DNA of 64,000 bases from Bradyrhizobium sp. BR 10289 (GCF_019455385.1 NZ_JACOFR010000027.1:1-64000); one strand, 5' to 3'; numbered from the stretch's first letter, positions 35,806 to 44,155 are shown. Program-made: numbers and translations. Notes: a model not told the origin generated them from the sequence alone.

Positions 35806-37716
35806 TCAGCCCGTGGCCGCGTCGCTGTCGGGAAACACCTGCGGCAATTGCAGCCGCACGAATGTGCCTGAGGAATCCGAGCTCAGCTCGAACGCGGCCC
35901 CGCAACGCGCGGCGCGGCTTCTCATATTGCGCAAGCCGCGCGCAGTCTGGCTCGTGCCCTCACCGACGAGCGCAAATCCCTTGCCGTCGTCCGCAATGCT
36001 GATCACGCCATATGGCCCCTGACCGTCATCGAGCGTCGCGATGGTGACCGCGATGTTGCGCGCCTGCGCGTGCTTGACCGCATTGGTCACGGCCTCATCG
36101 AGGATGCGCACGATCTGGACCACGTGCCATGGCCTGAGCTCAGGATGCAGCGGCAGGCCCTGCGGCGTCGCCACGCGCCAGTCGAGCGCGATGTCGTGCG
36201 GCCGCAATTGCATCGCCGCGCGCTCGCGCCAGGAACCGAGCGCAAGCATCAGATCGCCGCCGATATCGTCCATGGAATCGATGACGAGGCGGAGGTCCTT
36301 CAGCGCCGCGCGGGCGGCGTCCGTGATGGTCGCGCCCTCATGGCCGCGCTCGGAGAGGGCGACGATGCTGACGAGCTGGCCGCCGAGGCCGTCATGCAGA
36401 TCGCGCATCAGCCGCGTGCGTTCATTGGCGAGCGCGGCGGCCCGCGCGCGCTCCTGCTCGCGGACGAAGCTCGCCTTCAGCCGCTCTTCGGCTTCGCGCA
36501 CGCGCGCCACCAATTGCCCGGCAAAGCTGTCGACCTGGTTCAGCGCGCGGGCGAAGCGCCAGGTCAGGCCGGCGCCGATCGCGACCAGCATGGCCGAATA
36601 GGACAGGCGCGAGACGAAGATGCGCTCATTGGTCATGATCTCGAATGCGGCCAGCATGTCGTGGACCCAGCAGGTCAGCACGATGGTCACCGCGCAGCCG
36701 ATCATGAAGCTTGCCGCGTCCTGCCGCCGTACCACCGCGGCCGCGGTCACGCAGGCCATCAGGAACAGGCAGAGTCCGACGGTGGGAATGCCGATCAGAA
36801 CGAACAGGACACGCGGCAGCGGCGGGCCGGCGATCAGCCCCACCACGAATACGACGAGTCCCGGCACGAACAGCAGCATGCCGTAGCGTGGCCAGCGCCA
36901 GCCGAAGAACAGCACGCCGAACACGACGATCAGCGCGCTTTCGATCGGCGCCGATGCGAGCAGCACCGCGGCAAGGCGCGACACGGTGGCCGGCGGGACC
37001 GGCGGCGGCGAGAACGCCTGCACGACGCCGAGCACCATCGCCACCGCCAGCACGCCGTAAACCGGCTCGCGCCGCCGCATCAGCCACATGATCGCGAGGA
37101 TGACGGCGAGGATCGACTGCCAGGCGGAGAACGCCACCGGCAGCGTGACGAACAGCAGCGTGCGCGTCTCATAGCACGGACGCAAGGCGGCATCCGGCCC
37201 GACATAGACGGTGTCGAGAAAGCCTTTCAGCGGGCCCCACACGAACAGCCGCACCGTGATCTCGTTGCTGCCGTCACGCAGCAGCGAGGCGGGGATGAGT
37301 GCGATCTGCGGCGTGTTGCGGTCGGGCCGGTTGGCGTTGGCGTCGCGGCGGGTGTCGAGCACCACGATGCCGTTGACCGCGACCTCGGCTGCGTTGCTGA
37401 AGCGCGGCAGGTAAACCGACCATCCCGATGCCGCATCGCGGCTTCGGAACGTGAAGGTGCCGGTATAGAGCGGTGGATCGGTCAGCGAATAGCGCGACGA
37501 GGTGAAATGCGGCAGCGTCACCGGGCGCGTCACCCCGTCTTCGCGCAGGGAAAATCCGCTCAGCGCAAAATCATCGGGGTCGGCGGGCTGAAGCAGCCGC
37601 AGCCCGAGGATGGTGGCGATCACGATCAGCGCCTGAAGCAGCAGATAGGGCACGAGGCGTGACACGATCAGCCGGCGTCGCGGGCGTGCGGGTGCCTTCG
37701 CTGCGATCTCGCTCAC
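35806..37716 (-). CDS. Membrane sensor histidine kinase (HisKA_3/HPK7 family)
   Basis: 636 residues. Layout: one membrane span (about 20-42), a periplasmic beta-sandwich-like domain (about 50-185), six or seven membrane spans (about 190-385), a coiled linker, and the kinase core. The phosphoacceptor histidine is in RLMRDLHDGLGGQLV; the N-box is DEAVTNAVKHAQA and the G-box ADDGKGFAL. The N-terminal half resembles 7TMR-DISM sensors of carbohydrate-like ligands. Its ATG overlaps the stop of the response-regulator gene by four bases, so the two form one system. Confidence 0.9.
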   Translation of the reverse strand: MSEIAAKAPARPRRRLIVSRLVPYLLLQALIVIATILGLRLLQPADPDDFALSGFSLREDGVTRPVTLPHFTSSRYSLTDPPLYTGTFTFRSRDAASGWSVYLPRFSNAAEVAVNGIVVLDTRRDANANRPDRNTPQIALIPASLLRDGSNEITVRLFVWGPLKGFLDTVYVGPDAALRPCYETRTLLFVTLPVAFSAWQSILAVILAIMWLMRRREPVYGVLAVAMVLGVVQAFSPPPVPPATVSRLAAVLLASAPIESALIVVFGVLFFGWRWPRYGMLLFVPGLVVFVVGLIAGPPLPRVLFVLIGIPTVGLCLFLMACVTAAAVVRRQDAASFMIGCAVTIVLTCWVHDMLAAFEIMTNERIFVSRLSYSAMLVAIGAGLTWRFARALNQVDSFAGQLVARVREAEERLKASFVREQERARAAALANERTRLMRDLHDGLGGQLVSIVALSERGHEGATITDAARAALKDLRLVIDSMDDIGGDLMLALGSWRERAAMQLRPHDIALDWRVATPQGLPLHPELRPWHVVQIVRILDEAVTNAVKHAQARNIAVTIATLDDGQGPYGVISIADDGKGFALVGEGTSQTARGLRNMRSRAARCGAAFELSSDSSGTFVRLQLPQVFPDSDAATG

Positions 37717-38396
37717 AGCTTGATCAGGCCCTGCTGCACCGCCTCGAATACCGCTTCGCTGCGCGTGTGCACCTCGAGCTTGCGATAGATGTTCTTGATG
37801 TGGCCCGGCACGGTCTGCTTGGAGAGGCCGAGATGGCTCGCGATCTCGGCATAGCTGAAGCCTTTGGCGATGCCCCAGAGGATGTCGATCTCGCGCGGGG
37901 TGAGCTTTGCGGTGTTGAGCGCAGGTCCCGGCGGCGGCTCTGCCGAACTCTGTGCGGCCCCTTGCGTCCTGCGCACGATGAAGCGGGCGATCGAGGCCGA
38001 GATCGGCGAATGGCCGGCGACAAGGTCGCGCACGGTGGTGGCGATGTCGGTCGGGAAGGCGTCCTTGAGCAGATAGCCGGTGGCGCCGACCGTGATCGCC
38101 GAGATCACGCTCTCTTCGTCGCCGAGTGCCGAGATCACCATGATCTCGGTGTCCGGAAAGCGTTGCCTCATCTCGCGGATCAGCTCGATGCCATGGCCGT
38201 CGGGGAGCCTGAGATCGGTGAGCAGCACGCGCGGCGCGCCATCGTTCAGGGCCTGACGCGCCTCGCCGAGCGTGCCCGCGCTGCGCACCTCGTAGCCGGC
38301 CTTGACCAGCGCATCCTGGAGCCGCCAGCAGGTCGGTGCGTCGTCCTCGACGAGGAGGATGGTGATGGCTTCACCCGTCTCGCCCTGTTCGCTCAT
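37713..38396 (-). CDS. NarL/FixJ-family response regulator
   Basis: 227 residues. Receiver domain with D18/D19, phosphoacceptor D61 (LLTDLRLPDG), S89 and K111; a C-terminal LuxR-type helix-turn-helix reads LTPREIDILWGIAKGFSYAEIASHLGLS. The recognition-helix neighbourhood is KQTVPGHIKNIYRKLEV. It is the first gene of a two-gene operon with the kinase at 35806-37716. The start at 38396 excludes an implausible upstream extension. Targets unknown. Confidence 0.92.
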   Translation of the reverse strand: MSEQGETGEAITILLVEDDAPTCWRLQDALVKAGYEVRSAGTLGEARQALNDGAPRVLLTDLRLPDGHGIELIREMRQRFPDTEIMVISALGDEESVISAITVGATGYLLKDAFPTDIATTVRDLVAGHSPISASIARFIVRRTQGAAQSSAEPPPGPALNTAKLTPREIDILWGIAKGFSYAEIASHLGLSKQTVPGHIKNIYRKLEVHTRSEAVFEAVQQGLIKL

Positions 38397-38534
38397 GATC
38401 TTGGTCCCGCGACCCGCGTGTCCCCCGCGGCGCGAGGCCAAGTTTAGCCGCAGCGTGCATGCCGTGACACCCATAATCATGGGGGCGGCGGTCGCTGGCG
38501 GGATCAGAGCTTCTCAGACAGGAAGGAGGCCTGC

Positions 38535-38792
38535 CTATGCCCCATTTCCCTCCACCCGCGGCGGCGGATAGCGCCGCGCCAGTGTCGACAGCGGCAGGTG
38601 CCGTTCGCCGTCCGGCAGCTCAAGGAAGGCCAGCACCTGCGGCCGCTTCCAGTCGCCGATGCCGAAATCCATCGCCATCCATTTCTGTGGCTCGGGGCCT
38701 TCGAGGCCCCGGACCCAGACGAAATAGCGGGGGAGGTCGTCGGCGTCCGCTTCCGTCGTGCGTCTCCTGGCCATCGAAGCTGCTCGCTGCAT
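38535..38792 (-). CDS. Small hypothetical protein
   Basis: 85 residues. The core DLPRYFVWVRGLEGPEPQKWMAMDFGIGDW, with KRPQVLAFLELPDGERHLPL after it, has alternating strand-like hydrophobics typical of a folded domain rather than a shadow frame. GGACAGGG precedes the ATG at 38792; an ATG at 38774 is the alternative. I do not recognise a family with known function. Confidence 0.5.
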   Translation of the reverse strand: MQRAASMARRRTTEADADDLPRYFVWVRGLEGPEPQKWMAMDFGIGDWKRPQVLAFLELPDGERHLPLSTLARRYPPPRVEGNGA

Positions 38793-38897
38793 CCCTGTCC
38801 GTTGCGGTAGGATATAGGTATCGGCTTGCTGAAGTCGAACTCCCGGCTGACGGTCCTGCAAGGCCGGGCGGGTTGGTTAATGCGAAGGCCGGAAGAT

Positions 38898-39359
38898 ATG
38901 GACGATGCCACGATCGTTGGTTGGGGTGACGCTTCGGACGTCGCCAGAAGGCTGACCGGCTCGTGGTCTCTCGACAGGGTCATCGAAGGCCAGGCGACGA
39001 TGCGGGGCGTCGCGACCTTCACGGCGCTCGGCGAAGGGCGGCTCGCCTATCGCGAGCAGGGGGCCTTGGCGCTTGCGAACGGCACCATCGTGCAGGCCGA
39101 GCGCGAGTACGTCTTCCGCGGCAGCGACCGCGGATTCAAGGTCTTCTTCAGGGAAGATCCGCCGCGGCTGTTTCACGAGATCTTACTGTCCGCCTCATCG
39201 GGAGGAGCGTTGAGCGGACATGCGCGCCATCTTTGCAGGCGCGACGAGTATCAGTCGGCTTACCTGTTTCTGCCGGATGGGACGTTCACCATCCGTCACG
39301 TGGTGTCGGGTCCAAGCAAGGACTACACGATGAGCACGACCTATACGCCTCTTGCATGA
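38898..39359 (+). CDS. DUF6314 family protein (lipocalin-like)
   Basis: 153 residues. Beta-rich pattern LTGSWSLDRVIEGQATMRGVATF, an inner GRLAYREQGALALANG, HLCRRDEYQSAYLF, then a C-terminal RHVVSGPSKDYTMSTTY, matching the DUF6314 layout (conserved W, H, D and KDY). Proteins of this family resemble lipocalin-type barrels; the ligand is unknown. AAGG precedes the ATG at 38898; an ATG at 38880 is also in frame. Confidence 0.72.
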   Translation: MDDATIVGWGDASDVARRLTGSWSLDRVIEGQATMRGVATFTALGEGRLAYREQGALALANGTIVQAEREYVFRGSDRGFKVFFREDPPRLFHEILLSASSGGALSGHARHLCRRDEYQSAYLFLPDGTFTIRHVVSGPSKDYTMSTTYTPLA

Positions 39360-39460
39360 TGGAGCTCGCGCGAGGGTAATTGCTGCGCCGTAATTTACGG
39401 CCGGAGCCGGCTCTCCGCACTGCGCGGCGCGCGCCAAATGGCCCGTTTGAAAAATTCTGA

Positions 39461-39489
39461 TTGACAGAAATTCGGAAATGTCGTATATG
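39461..39489 (+). promoter_or_regulatory. Near-consensus sigma-70 promoter of the structured RNA
   Basis: TTGACA (39461-39466), 17-base spacer, TATATG (39484-39489), preceded by an A/T-rich stretch. A small palindrome, TTCTG-N5-CAGAA, overlaps the -35 box and could be an operator. It is the best sigma-70 promoter in the window, and no protein start with a ribosome site follows. Confidence 0.7.
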
Positions 39490-39495
39490 AGCGCC

Positions 39496-39990
39496 ATCCT
39501 GGCCCAAGGATAAGGGGCGTTTCGCGATCGTCACGATGCGCGGGCCGGGTGGCGGTGGACGTGGAGTGCATCGGCGCGCAAGCAATCGCAGGGCGGGTTT
39601 CCCGTGAGTGGCTGAGCGGCGCGCACACGACCGGTGCGGTTCGCGTACGGCAAAAGCGTGTGGTCCTGGCGCCCGGGGTCTGTGCGCCAAGTCTTGCGGT
39701 GACGTAGCGGCCCGACCGGGTCCGCGCGTCAGCCATCCGCAAGGCGACGGGGGCAATAGTGCAACGCTCCCCGGGGAGAGCGCGCCATAAGCCGTAAAAC
39801 CACTGCGCAGGGAAAGGCCGGGATGTCCAGGCTGCCCTGTATGCCGCTGTGCAGCCTCTTGTAGCGCAACCTTCGCACAGTGGACCGCGGGTGCCAGCCG
39901 GCGCCCGGCCTTCCCTGCGCCCTTTCCAAGCAAGGGGGCGTCACGAGAAGCACACAACTCGGGCGCGTTGCGCTGCGAGGTTATGTCCGC
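39496..39990 (+). ncRNA. Candidate large structured noncoding RNA
   Basis: The 680-base gap 39360-40039 lacks a credible protein gene. Downstream of the promoter, complementary arms follow one another: CACACG/CGTGTG (39624-39629, 39657-39662); TGGCGC/GCGCCA (39667-39672, 39684-39689); CTTGCGG-TGACG with CGTCA and CCGCAAG (39693-39704, 39727-39731, 39737-39743) enclosing GCGG-CCC/GGG-CCGC; the palindrome CTCCCCGGGGAG (39767-39778); and an 18/17-base stem (39805-39822 with 39904-39920, one bulged A) enclosing CCGCTGTGC/GCACAGTGG and AGGCTGC/GCAGCCT as alternatives. I recall similar sequence as a multicopy element in Bradyrhizobium genomes. The 3' end is approximate. It matches neither RNase P, tmRNA nor 6S RNA landmarks. 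Confidence 0.6.
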
Positions 39991-39998
39991 ATGTCTTC

Positions 39999-40025
39999 GG
40001 GCTGTCTGAAAATTGAATTCAGCCC
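39999..40025. terminator. Hairpin at the 3' side of the structured-RNA region
   Basis: GGGCTG (39999-40004) pairs with CAGCCC (40020-40025) around an A/T-rich loop. It lies 14 bases beyond the stop codon of the leftward gene at 40040 and after the RNA candidate, so it could end either transcript; there is no clear T tract. Confidence 0.4.
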
Positions 40026-40039
40026 ATTCGTCCTGCCGT

Positions 40040-40342
40040 TCAGCGCCAGAGCTCACTCGCCGCGACACGGTTGATGTCGGCGAGCCGGCGGTGGGCGTCG
40101 GCGTGAATATCCAGGCTCTCAAGCAGCGCCAGCAGGCGGTGATAAGCGCCATCGGCCACCTCGACCGGCAGCGGGGCCTCGTCAAAGGCTTCGACATAGC
40201 TGCCGACGAGACCGCTGAGCAGACGGCACAGGCCGCGCTGGGCGGGATCGTCCCGGCCGAGCGTTTCGAGCTTTTGCTGGAATGTCTTAAAGGTGCGCAG
40301 GCCGTGGTGCTGTTGCGAAAGCCACGTGTGCAGGTCGTTCAT
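40040..40342 (-). CDS. Small helical hypothetical protein
   Basis: 100 residues, helical, no cysteines, no signal peptide: LHTWLSQQHHGLRTFKTFQQKLETLG, then a GLCRLLSGLVGSYVEAFDEAPLPVEVAD segment and a final helix with HADAHRRLADIN. AAGGAG seven bases upstream gives a confident start. It follows the tRNA-Leu gene on the same strand. No known function recognised. Confidence 0.72.
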   Translation of the reverse strand: MNDLHTWLSQQHHGLRTFKTFQQKLETLGRDDPAQRGLCRLLSGLVGSYVEAFDEAPLPVEVADGAYHRLLALLESLDIHADAHRRLADINRVAASELWR

Positions 40343-40528
40343 ATGAGCTCCTTCGAGTTACGGAAGAAGCTACCGGTTTATACAGACGGGATGTGACGAT
40401 TGGAAGAGGAGGGGGAGGTCGCGGATCCAGTCCGCCTTCGCCAAGGCTTCGGCGCGACAGCCTTCGCCACTTCGCTTCGATGGCGCGGAGCGTGGCTTGC
40501 CCAGCCGTAGCTGCGAAGCAGCGAAGGC

Positions 40529-40613
40529 TGGTGCCCCTGGCCGGAATCGAACCAGCACTCCTTGCGGAACTCGATTTTGAGTCGAGCGCGTCTACCAGTT
40601 CCGCCACAGGGGC
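40529..40613 (-). tRNA. tRNA-Leu (anticodon CAA)
   Basis: Read on the minus strand: acceptor GCCCCTG pairs with CAGGGGC, the D-arm carries CTGGTAGAC, the anticodon stem CTCGA/TCGAG closes a seven-base loop CTCAAAA with anticodon CAA, a long variable arm follows, and the T-arm has GGTTCGATTCC. CCA is encoded at the 3' end (40531-40529). A long variable arm and this loop define a leucine tRNA reading UUG. Confidence 0.97.
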
Positions 40614-40784
40614 CCTCGGTCGGCCCCCCCAAGGCGGGCGTCGCGAAGCCGGCGGACTATAGCCATGGACAAAGCGGGGTCAACCCGCGCCAAAGTGATC
40701 CCGGCCGTTCTCGACAGCCGCATGGGGCGGGGTTAGAGCCTTTAGATTAGAGCTTTGGCAAGCGACCCATCGGAGAGAGCTGCC

Positions 40785-41324
40785 GTGACGACCCAGAGTG
40801 CCGCAATACCTGCATTCAGACCGGCGGCCGCCAGCCCGGCTCTGACCGCTGCGCTTCTCGTGACCCTGATTGCGGCAGCCACGATCGCGGGGGCCTGGTT
40901 CTTCCAGCTCGTGCTGGGGATCGTGCCCTGTCCGCTCTGCCTGGAGCAGCGCTACGCCTATTATCTGGCGATCCCGCTCGGCCTGCTGATCGCACTTGCC
41001 GCCAGAAGCGGCGCGCCGCGGCCGCTGCTGCTTGCCGGCCTTGCGATTCTCGCACTGGCGACGCTCGCCAATGCCGGTCTCGGCACGTACCATTCGGGTG
41101 TCGAATGGGGGTTCTGGAAGGGACCGACGGACTGCTCCGGCCCCGTCGTCAATCTCGGCAGCGCCGCCGATCTGTTGTCCAAGCTCGACACCGTGAAAGT
41201 GGTCCGCTGCGACGAGGTGCAGTGGCGCTTCCTCGGCCTTTCGCTCGCCGGCTATAACGTGCTGATCTCGCTCCTGATGGCGGCGCTCACCGCGTGGGGA
41301 TTTGCGGCGACGGCGAAGCGTTAA
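40785..41324 (+). CDS. dsbB: Disulfide bond formation protein B
   Basis: 179 residues, four membrane spans. The N-terminal pair is C49-P-L-C52 and the second periplasmic pair C117 (TDCSG) and C142 (VRCDE), as required to pass electrons from DsbA to quinone. GTG at 40785 is preferred because GGAGAG lies eight bases upstream; a TTG at 40755 extends the frame. A DsbA-like protein is encoded at 46322. It is next to tRNA-Leu with no obvious operon partner. Confidence 0.9.
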   Translation: MTTQSAAIPAFRPAAASPALTAALLVTLIAAATIAGAWFFQLVLGIVPCPLCLEQRYAYYLAIPLGLLIALAARSGAPRPLLLAGLAILALATLANAGLGTYHSGVEWGFWKGPTDCSGPVVNLGSAADLLSKLDTVKVVRCDEVQWRFLGLSLAGYNVLISLLMAALTAWGFAATAKR

Positions 41325-41327
41325 GGT

Positions 41328-42413
41328 TCAATCGTCCACATCGTCCTGGGTGCGCCCGAACAGGTGCACGATTCCCGGCGTTGCGATCGTCACGAACACG
41401 AAGCGCGACAGATGATGAGCGCCGACGAAGATCGGGTCGATGTGCAGCGTCAGGGCCAACGCCAGCATGGCGTCCATCGCGCCCGGTGCGAAAGCGACCA
41501 CGACGTCTGAAAACTTCACCTGCGTCGTGAGGGCGACGATGCCGACGAAGATCGCGGAAACGGCGATTGCGACCGCAAACGAGCCCAGCGCCGCATTGAT
41601 GTGGCCGGCGAGTGTCTTGAGCCGCATGCGCGCGAAGCGGCTGCCGATCAGCGCGCCGATGCCGACCAGTGCCACGCCGCGCACCCAGTTCGGCAAACCG
41701 CCCTCGACCCAGCCCGCCCCATGCAGCACGCTGGAGGCGATCATCGCGCCGAACATCCAGCTCGCCGGAAACCTGATCAGCCGCAGCACCAGCGCCGCAG
41801 CGAGCGAGGCGGCGACCAGCGTGGCGAGGTCGAGCGGCGAGGCGATCGCCGTCGTCAGCGACGGCGCTGCTGAGGGCGCGACGCCCGCGAGGGCCAGCAC
41901 CATCGGCAGCGCTGCGGTCAGGATGATGACGCGCATGGTCTGCACCACCGCGATGCCCGGCAGGTCGGCGCCGCGCTCGACCGCCAGGATCGTGATCTGC
42001 GAAAGTGCGCCGGGACTGCCGGCGAGGAAGGCCGAGGTGCGGTCCCAGCCGTGGATGCGCTGGAGGTAATAGCTTGAGCCGAAGGTCGAGCAGAAGGTCG
42101 CGAGCGCGAGCAGACCGATGGTCAATGGATAGGCGCTGACCTGTTGCAGCAGATGGCGCGAGACGACGGAGCCGAGCGAGATGCCGAGCAGCACCAGCAC
42201 GGTCTGGGTCAGGATCGGCGGCAGCGTCAGCTGGCGGCCGGCGATCGCGGCAATGCCGACCGCGATCATCGCGCCTGAGATCAATCCGCCGGGAAGGCCC
42301 GCGAAGAGAAACACGAGGCCGCCGGCAGTGCCGATGACGAGTGTCTCCACCGTGCTCAAGATCTTGGCACGGCTTGGCCATTCGAACGGCAGGGAGGCGG
42401 TGATTTGCTTCAC
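41328..42413 (-). CDS. AbrB-family (putative ammonia monooxygenase/regulator) membrane protein
   Basis: 361 residues with about ten membrane segments in two similar halves (GGLVFLFAGLPGGLISGAM and FPASWMFGAMIASSVLHG are the repeated motifs of this family). The family is often mislabelled ammonia monooxygenase; it is more likely a transporter. It converges on dsbB with a three-base gap. The substrate cannot be inferred. Confidence 0.82.
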   Translation of the reverse strand: MKQITASLPFEWPSRAKILSTVETLVIGTAGGLVFLFAGLPGGLISGAMIAVGIAAIAGRQLTLPPILTQTVLVLLGISLGSVVSRHLLQQVSAYPLTIGLLALATFCSTFGSSYYLQRIHGWDRTSAFLAGSPGALSQITILAVERGADLPGIAVVQTMRVIILTAALPMVLALAGVAPSAAPSLTTAIASPLDLATLVAASLAAALVLRLIRFPASWMFGAMIASSVLHGAGWVEGGLPNWVRGVALVGIGALIGSRFARMRLKTLAGHINAALGSFAVAIAVSAIFVGIVALTTQVKFSDVVVAFAPGAMDAMLALALTLHIDPIFVGAHHLSRFVFVTIATPGIVHLFGRTQDDVDD

Positions 42414-42514
42414 ACCACCTTATTGCAAATCAGCGAGAGGCGCACAATTGCAGCCATGTCATGCCGCAATGCGCGCGCCTCTCGCCGGTGTTTGCTGGCC
42501 GTCATGTGATGGAT

Positions 42515-42799
42515 TTACTTCTTGTCGGGGGCCGGAGCGGCCGTGCCGGCCTTCGCGGTCTTGATGCACTCGGAGCGGAATTTCTTGCGCTCCTTGCCGT
42601 GCAGGCCCTTGGCATCCGCCTGCTTGGAGCATTCGAGCGACTCGGCCGAGCGCTCCTTCGGCGCCTTCTTGTCGGTGGTGGCGGCGGCATCGGTCTTGGC
42701 ATCGGTCTTGGCAGCCGGAGCTGCGGTCTGCGCGAAAGCGGTGCCGCTGGCGAGCAGTGAAGCGAGAGCGACGGCGGCGAGGCGAGAGGCGAGGGTCAT
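42515..42799 (-). CDS. PsiF-repeat secreted protein
   Basis: 94 residues: a signal peptide (cleavage after GTAFAQ), an A/K/T-rich linker, and one PsiF-like unit, SLECSKQADAKGLHGKERKKFRSECIK (Cys pair flanking a basic helix). PsiF was first seen as a phosphate-starvation-inducible protein; its function is unknown. It is divergent from the gene at 42988. Confidence 0.82.
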   Translation of the reverse strand: MTLASRLAAVALASLLASGTAFAQTAAPAAKTDAKTDAAATTDKKAPKERSAESLECSKQADAKGLHGKERKKFRSECIKTAKAGTAAPAPDKK

Positions 42800-42922
42800 G
42801 ATGTTTCACTCTTCTTGGGAAAATTGCGAAGGGTCGGCAACGTCGGCTCGCCTTGCTGAACGCGACATGAATAATCTGAACGACGCCATCACTATATTTT
42901 TGCGGCGAACGCCGCCGCTTCC

Positions 42923-42950
42923 TTGTCGCAAGCCGACGACACGCTAGGAT
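42923..42950 (+). promoter_or_regulatory. Possible sigma-70 promoter for the gene at 42988
   Basis: TTGTCG (42923-42928), 16 bases, TAGGAT (42945-42950). Two mismatches in each element, but correctly placed about 38 bases before the ATG at 42988. Confidence 0.35.
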
Positions 42951-42987
42951 AGCAATCCTCGTTTCGCTTTCCTGAGGGAGACCAAGG

Positions 42988-43485
42988 ATGACCATCAAAT
43001 CAAAATTGTTGTGTGCCGTTGCGGTGTCGGGATTTGCCGCGCTGGTGGCGAGCGCGCCGGCGCAGGCGCTGACCTCGCAGGAGTGCAGCGCGAAGTATCA
43101 GGCCGCCAAGAAGGACGGCTCGCTCGGCACCATGAAGTGGAATGATTTCCGCAAGGCCCAGTGCGGTGCGGATGCGACGCCGGCCGCCGCGCCAACCGCT
43201 GCGGCTCCGGCCGCGCCTCCGCCGGCTGCCGAGCCGAAGCAGGCCAAGAAGGAGGCGGCCCCCGCTGCTGCTCCGGCGCCGACGCTGCCGGCCGGTCCCG
43301 CGATCTATCCGAACGCGGTCGATCCGAAATACGCCAAGGAGACCCCAGGCAAGGCCCGCCTGCACACCTGCGTCGACCAGTACAATGCCAACAAGACCAC
43401 GAGCGGCAATGGCGGCATGAAGTGGATCGAGAAGGGCGGCGGCTATTACAGCGAATGCAACAAGAAGCTGAAGGGTGCCGCCTGA
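42988..43485 (+). CDS. Secreted protein with two PsiF-like Cys-pair repeats
   Basis: 165 residues. A signal peptide ends near SAPAQA. Two related units, one at about 30-56 (ECSAKYQAAK...MKWNDFRKAQC) and one at 125-160 (TCVDQYNANK...MKWIEKGGGYYSEC), are joined by a Pro/Ala linker. Each has two cysteines and an MKW core, so the gene appears to have arisen by internal duplication. GAGGGAGA upstream is the ribosome site. A perfect hairpin terminator follows. Confidence 0.78.
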   Translation: MTIKSKLLCAVAVSGFAALVASAPAQALTSQECSAKYQAAKKDGSLGTMKWNDFRKAQCGADATPAAAPTAAAPAAPPPAAEPKQAKKEAAPAAAPAPTLPAGPAIYPNAVDPKYAKETPGKARLHTCVDQYNANKTTSGNGGMKWIEKGGGYYSECNKKLKGAA

Positions 43486-43501
43486 GCTTCCTGACCACAC
43501 C

Positions 43502-43526
43502 GAGGCCGGAGCATGGCTCCGGCCTC
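43502..43526. terminator. Perfect hairpin terminator, convergent genes
   Basis: GAGGCCGGAGC pairs with GCTCCGGCCTC over 11 bases around a three-base loop and is followed by TTGCTT. It serves the rightward gene at 42988 and the leftward tetR-type gene. Confidence 0.8.
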
Positions 43527-43531
43527 TTGCT

Positions 43532-44080
43532 TCAAGAGAGCAGTTTCTCGGCCGATTTCGCCACCAGTTGCGATCGCTTGCGCGGGCCGCGCTCGACGAA
43601 CAGAAGGCTCTGGCCGAAGATGAAGCAGTAGAACAGGAAGGCTTGCGCATCGGCCTCCTCGGCTTCGAGACCGGTCGCGCGATAGAGCTCGGCGACATGC
43701 CCGAGCCGCGCCGCATCGACGCTCGCCACTGCCGCTGCCGCCTTCTCGTCAGAGCGCGCCCATTGCCGGATCGCGAGCTCGATCGCCATGCCTTCCGGAT
43801 TCAGCCGCTCGGAATAGAGCTGGATGACCGCCTTCAGCCGTTCGCGGGGCTCGTGGCCCTCGAGACTGGTCTGCTGCGCGATCGATGCCGTGCGCCCTTC
43901 GCGCCAGCGTTCCAGCATGGCCTCGAGCAGTGCCGCGCGGTCGGCGAAGCGGCGGTAGAAGCCGCCTTTGGTGACGCCGAGATTCTTGGCCAGCACCTCG
44001 ACCCGCACGCCCCCGACCCCTGAGCGCGCGAGCTCGGTAAACCCTGCCTCGACCCAGACATCGCCCTTGCCGTCGCTCAT
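43532..44080 (-). CDS. TetR-family transcriptional regulator
   Basis: 182 residues. N-terminal helix-turn-helix GVRVEVLAKNLGVTKGGFYRRFADRAALLEAM and a helical ligand/dimer domain ending in a Lys/Arg-rich C-terminus. It faces the thioesterase-lrgAB operon across a 98-base gap that contains two palindromic operators, so autoregulation and repression of that operon by a fatty acyl-type effector is a good inference. Confidence 0.9.
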   Translation of the reverse strand: MSDGKGDVWVEAGFTELARSGVGGVRVEVLAKNLGVTKGGFYRRFADRAALLEAMLERWREGRTASIAQQTSLEGHEPRERLKAVIQLYSERLNPEGMAIELAIRQWARSDEKAAAAVASVDAARLGHVAELYRATGLEAEEADAQAFLFYCFIFGQSLLFVERGPRKRSQLVAKSAEKLLS

Positions 44081-44100
44081 GAAGGAAGCCTCACCGGTTC

Positions 44101-44119
44101 TTGATACGGTGCCGTATTG
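44101..44119. promoter_or_regulatory. TetR operator 1 (imperfect palindrome)
   Basis: TTGATACG at the left, a four-base centre, then CGTATTG: a one-mismatch version of the palindrome 35 bases downstream. It lies immediately upstream of the tetR-type start. Confidence 0.65.
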
Positions 44120-44135
44120 CTAACGCGGCAAGGCC

Positions 44136-44155
44136 TTGATACGCTACCGTATCAA
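44136..44155. promoter_or_regulatory. TetR operator 2 (perfect palindrome)
   Basis: TTGATACG (44136-44143), CTAC centre, CGTATCAA (44148-44155): a perfect eight-base inverted repeat, 24 bases before the thioesterase ATG. Together with operator 1 it forms a classic two-site control region shared by the divergent genes. Confidence 0.75.

Noticed and set aside
39747..39784. Possible tmRNA
   Set aside because: No tag reading frame (GCN AAY GAY-like) and no tRNA-like ends are visible.
39801..39822. A GGAAAGGCCGGG-like motif resembling RNase P RNA
   Set aside because: The flanking P4 and the conserved ACAGAA elements are absent; the motif is one arm of a long local stem.
39286..40197. Minus-strand open frames across the structured region
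   Set aside because: No ribosome site and low-complexity Arg/Pro/Ser composition. The sequence is better explained by paired arms of an RNA.
40529..40613. tRNA-Leu as an integration site
   Set aside because: No integrase, no direct repeat of the tRNA end and no mobile-element cargo within the window.
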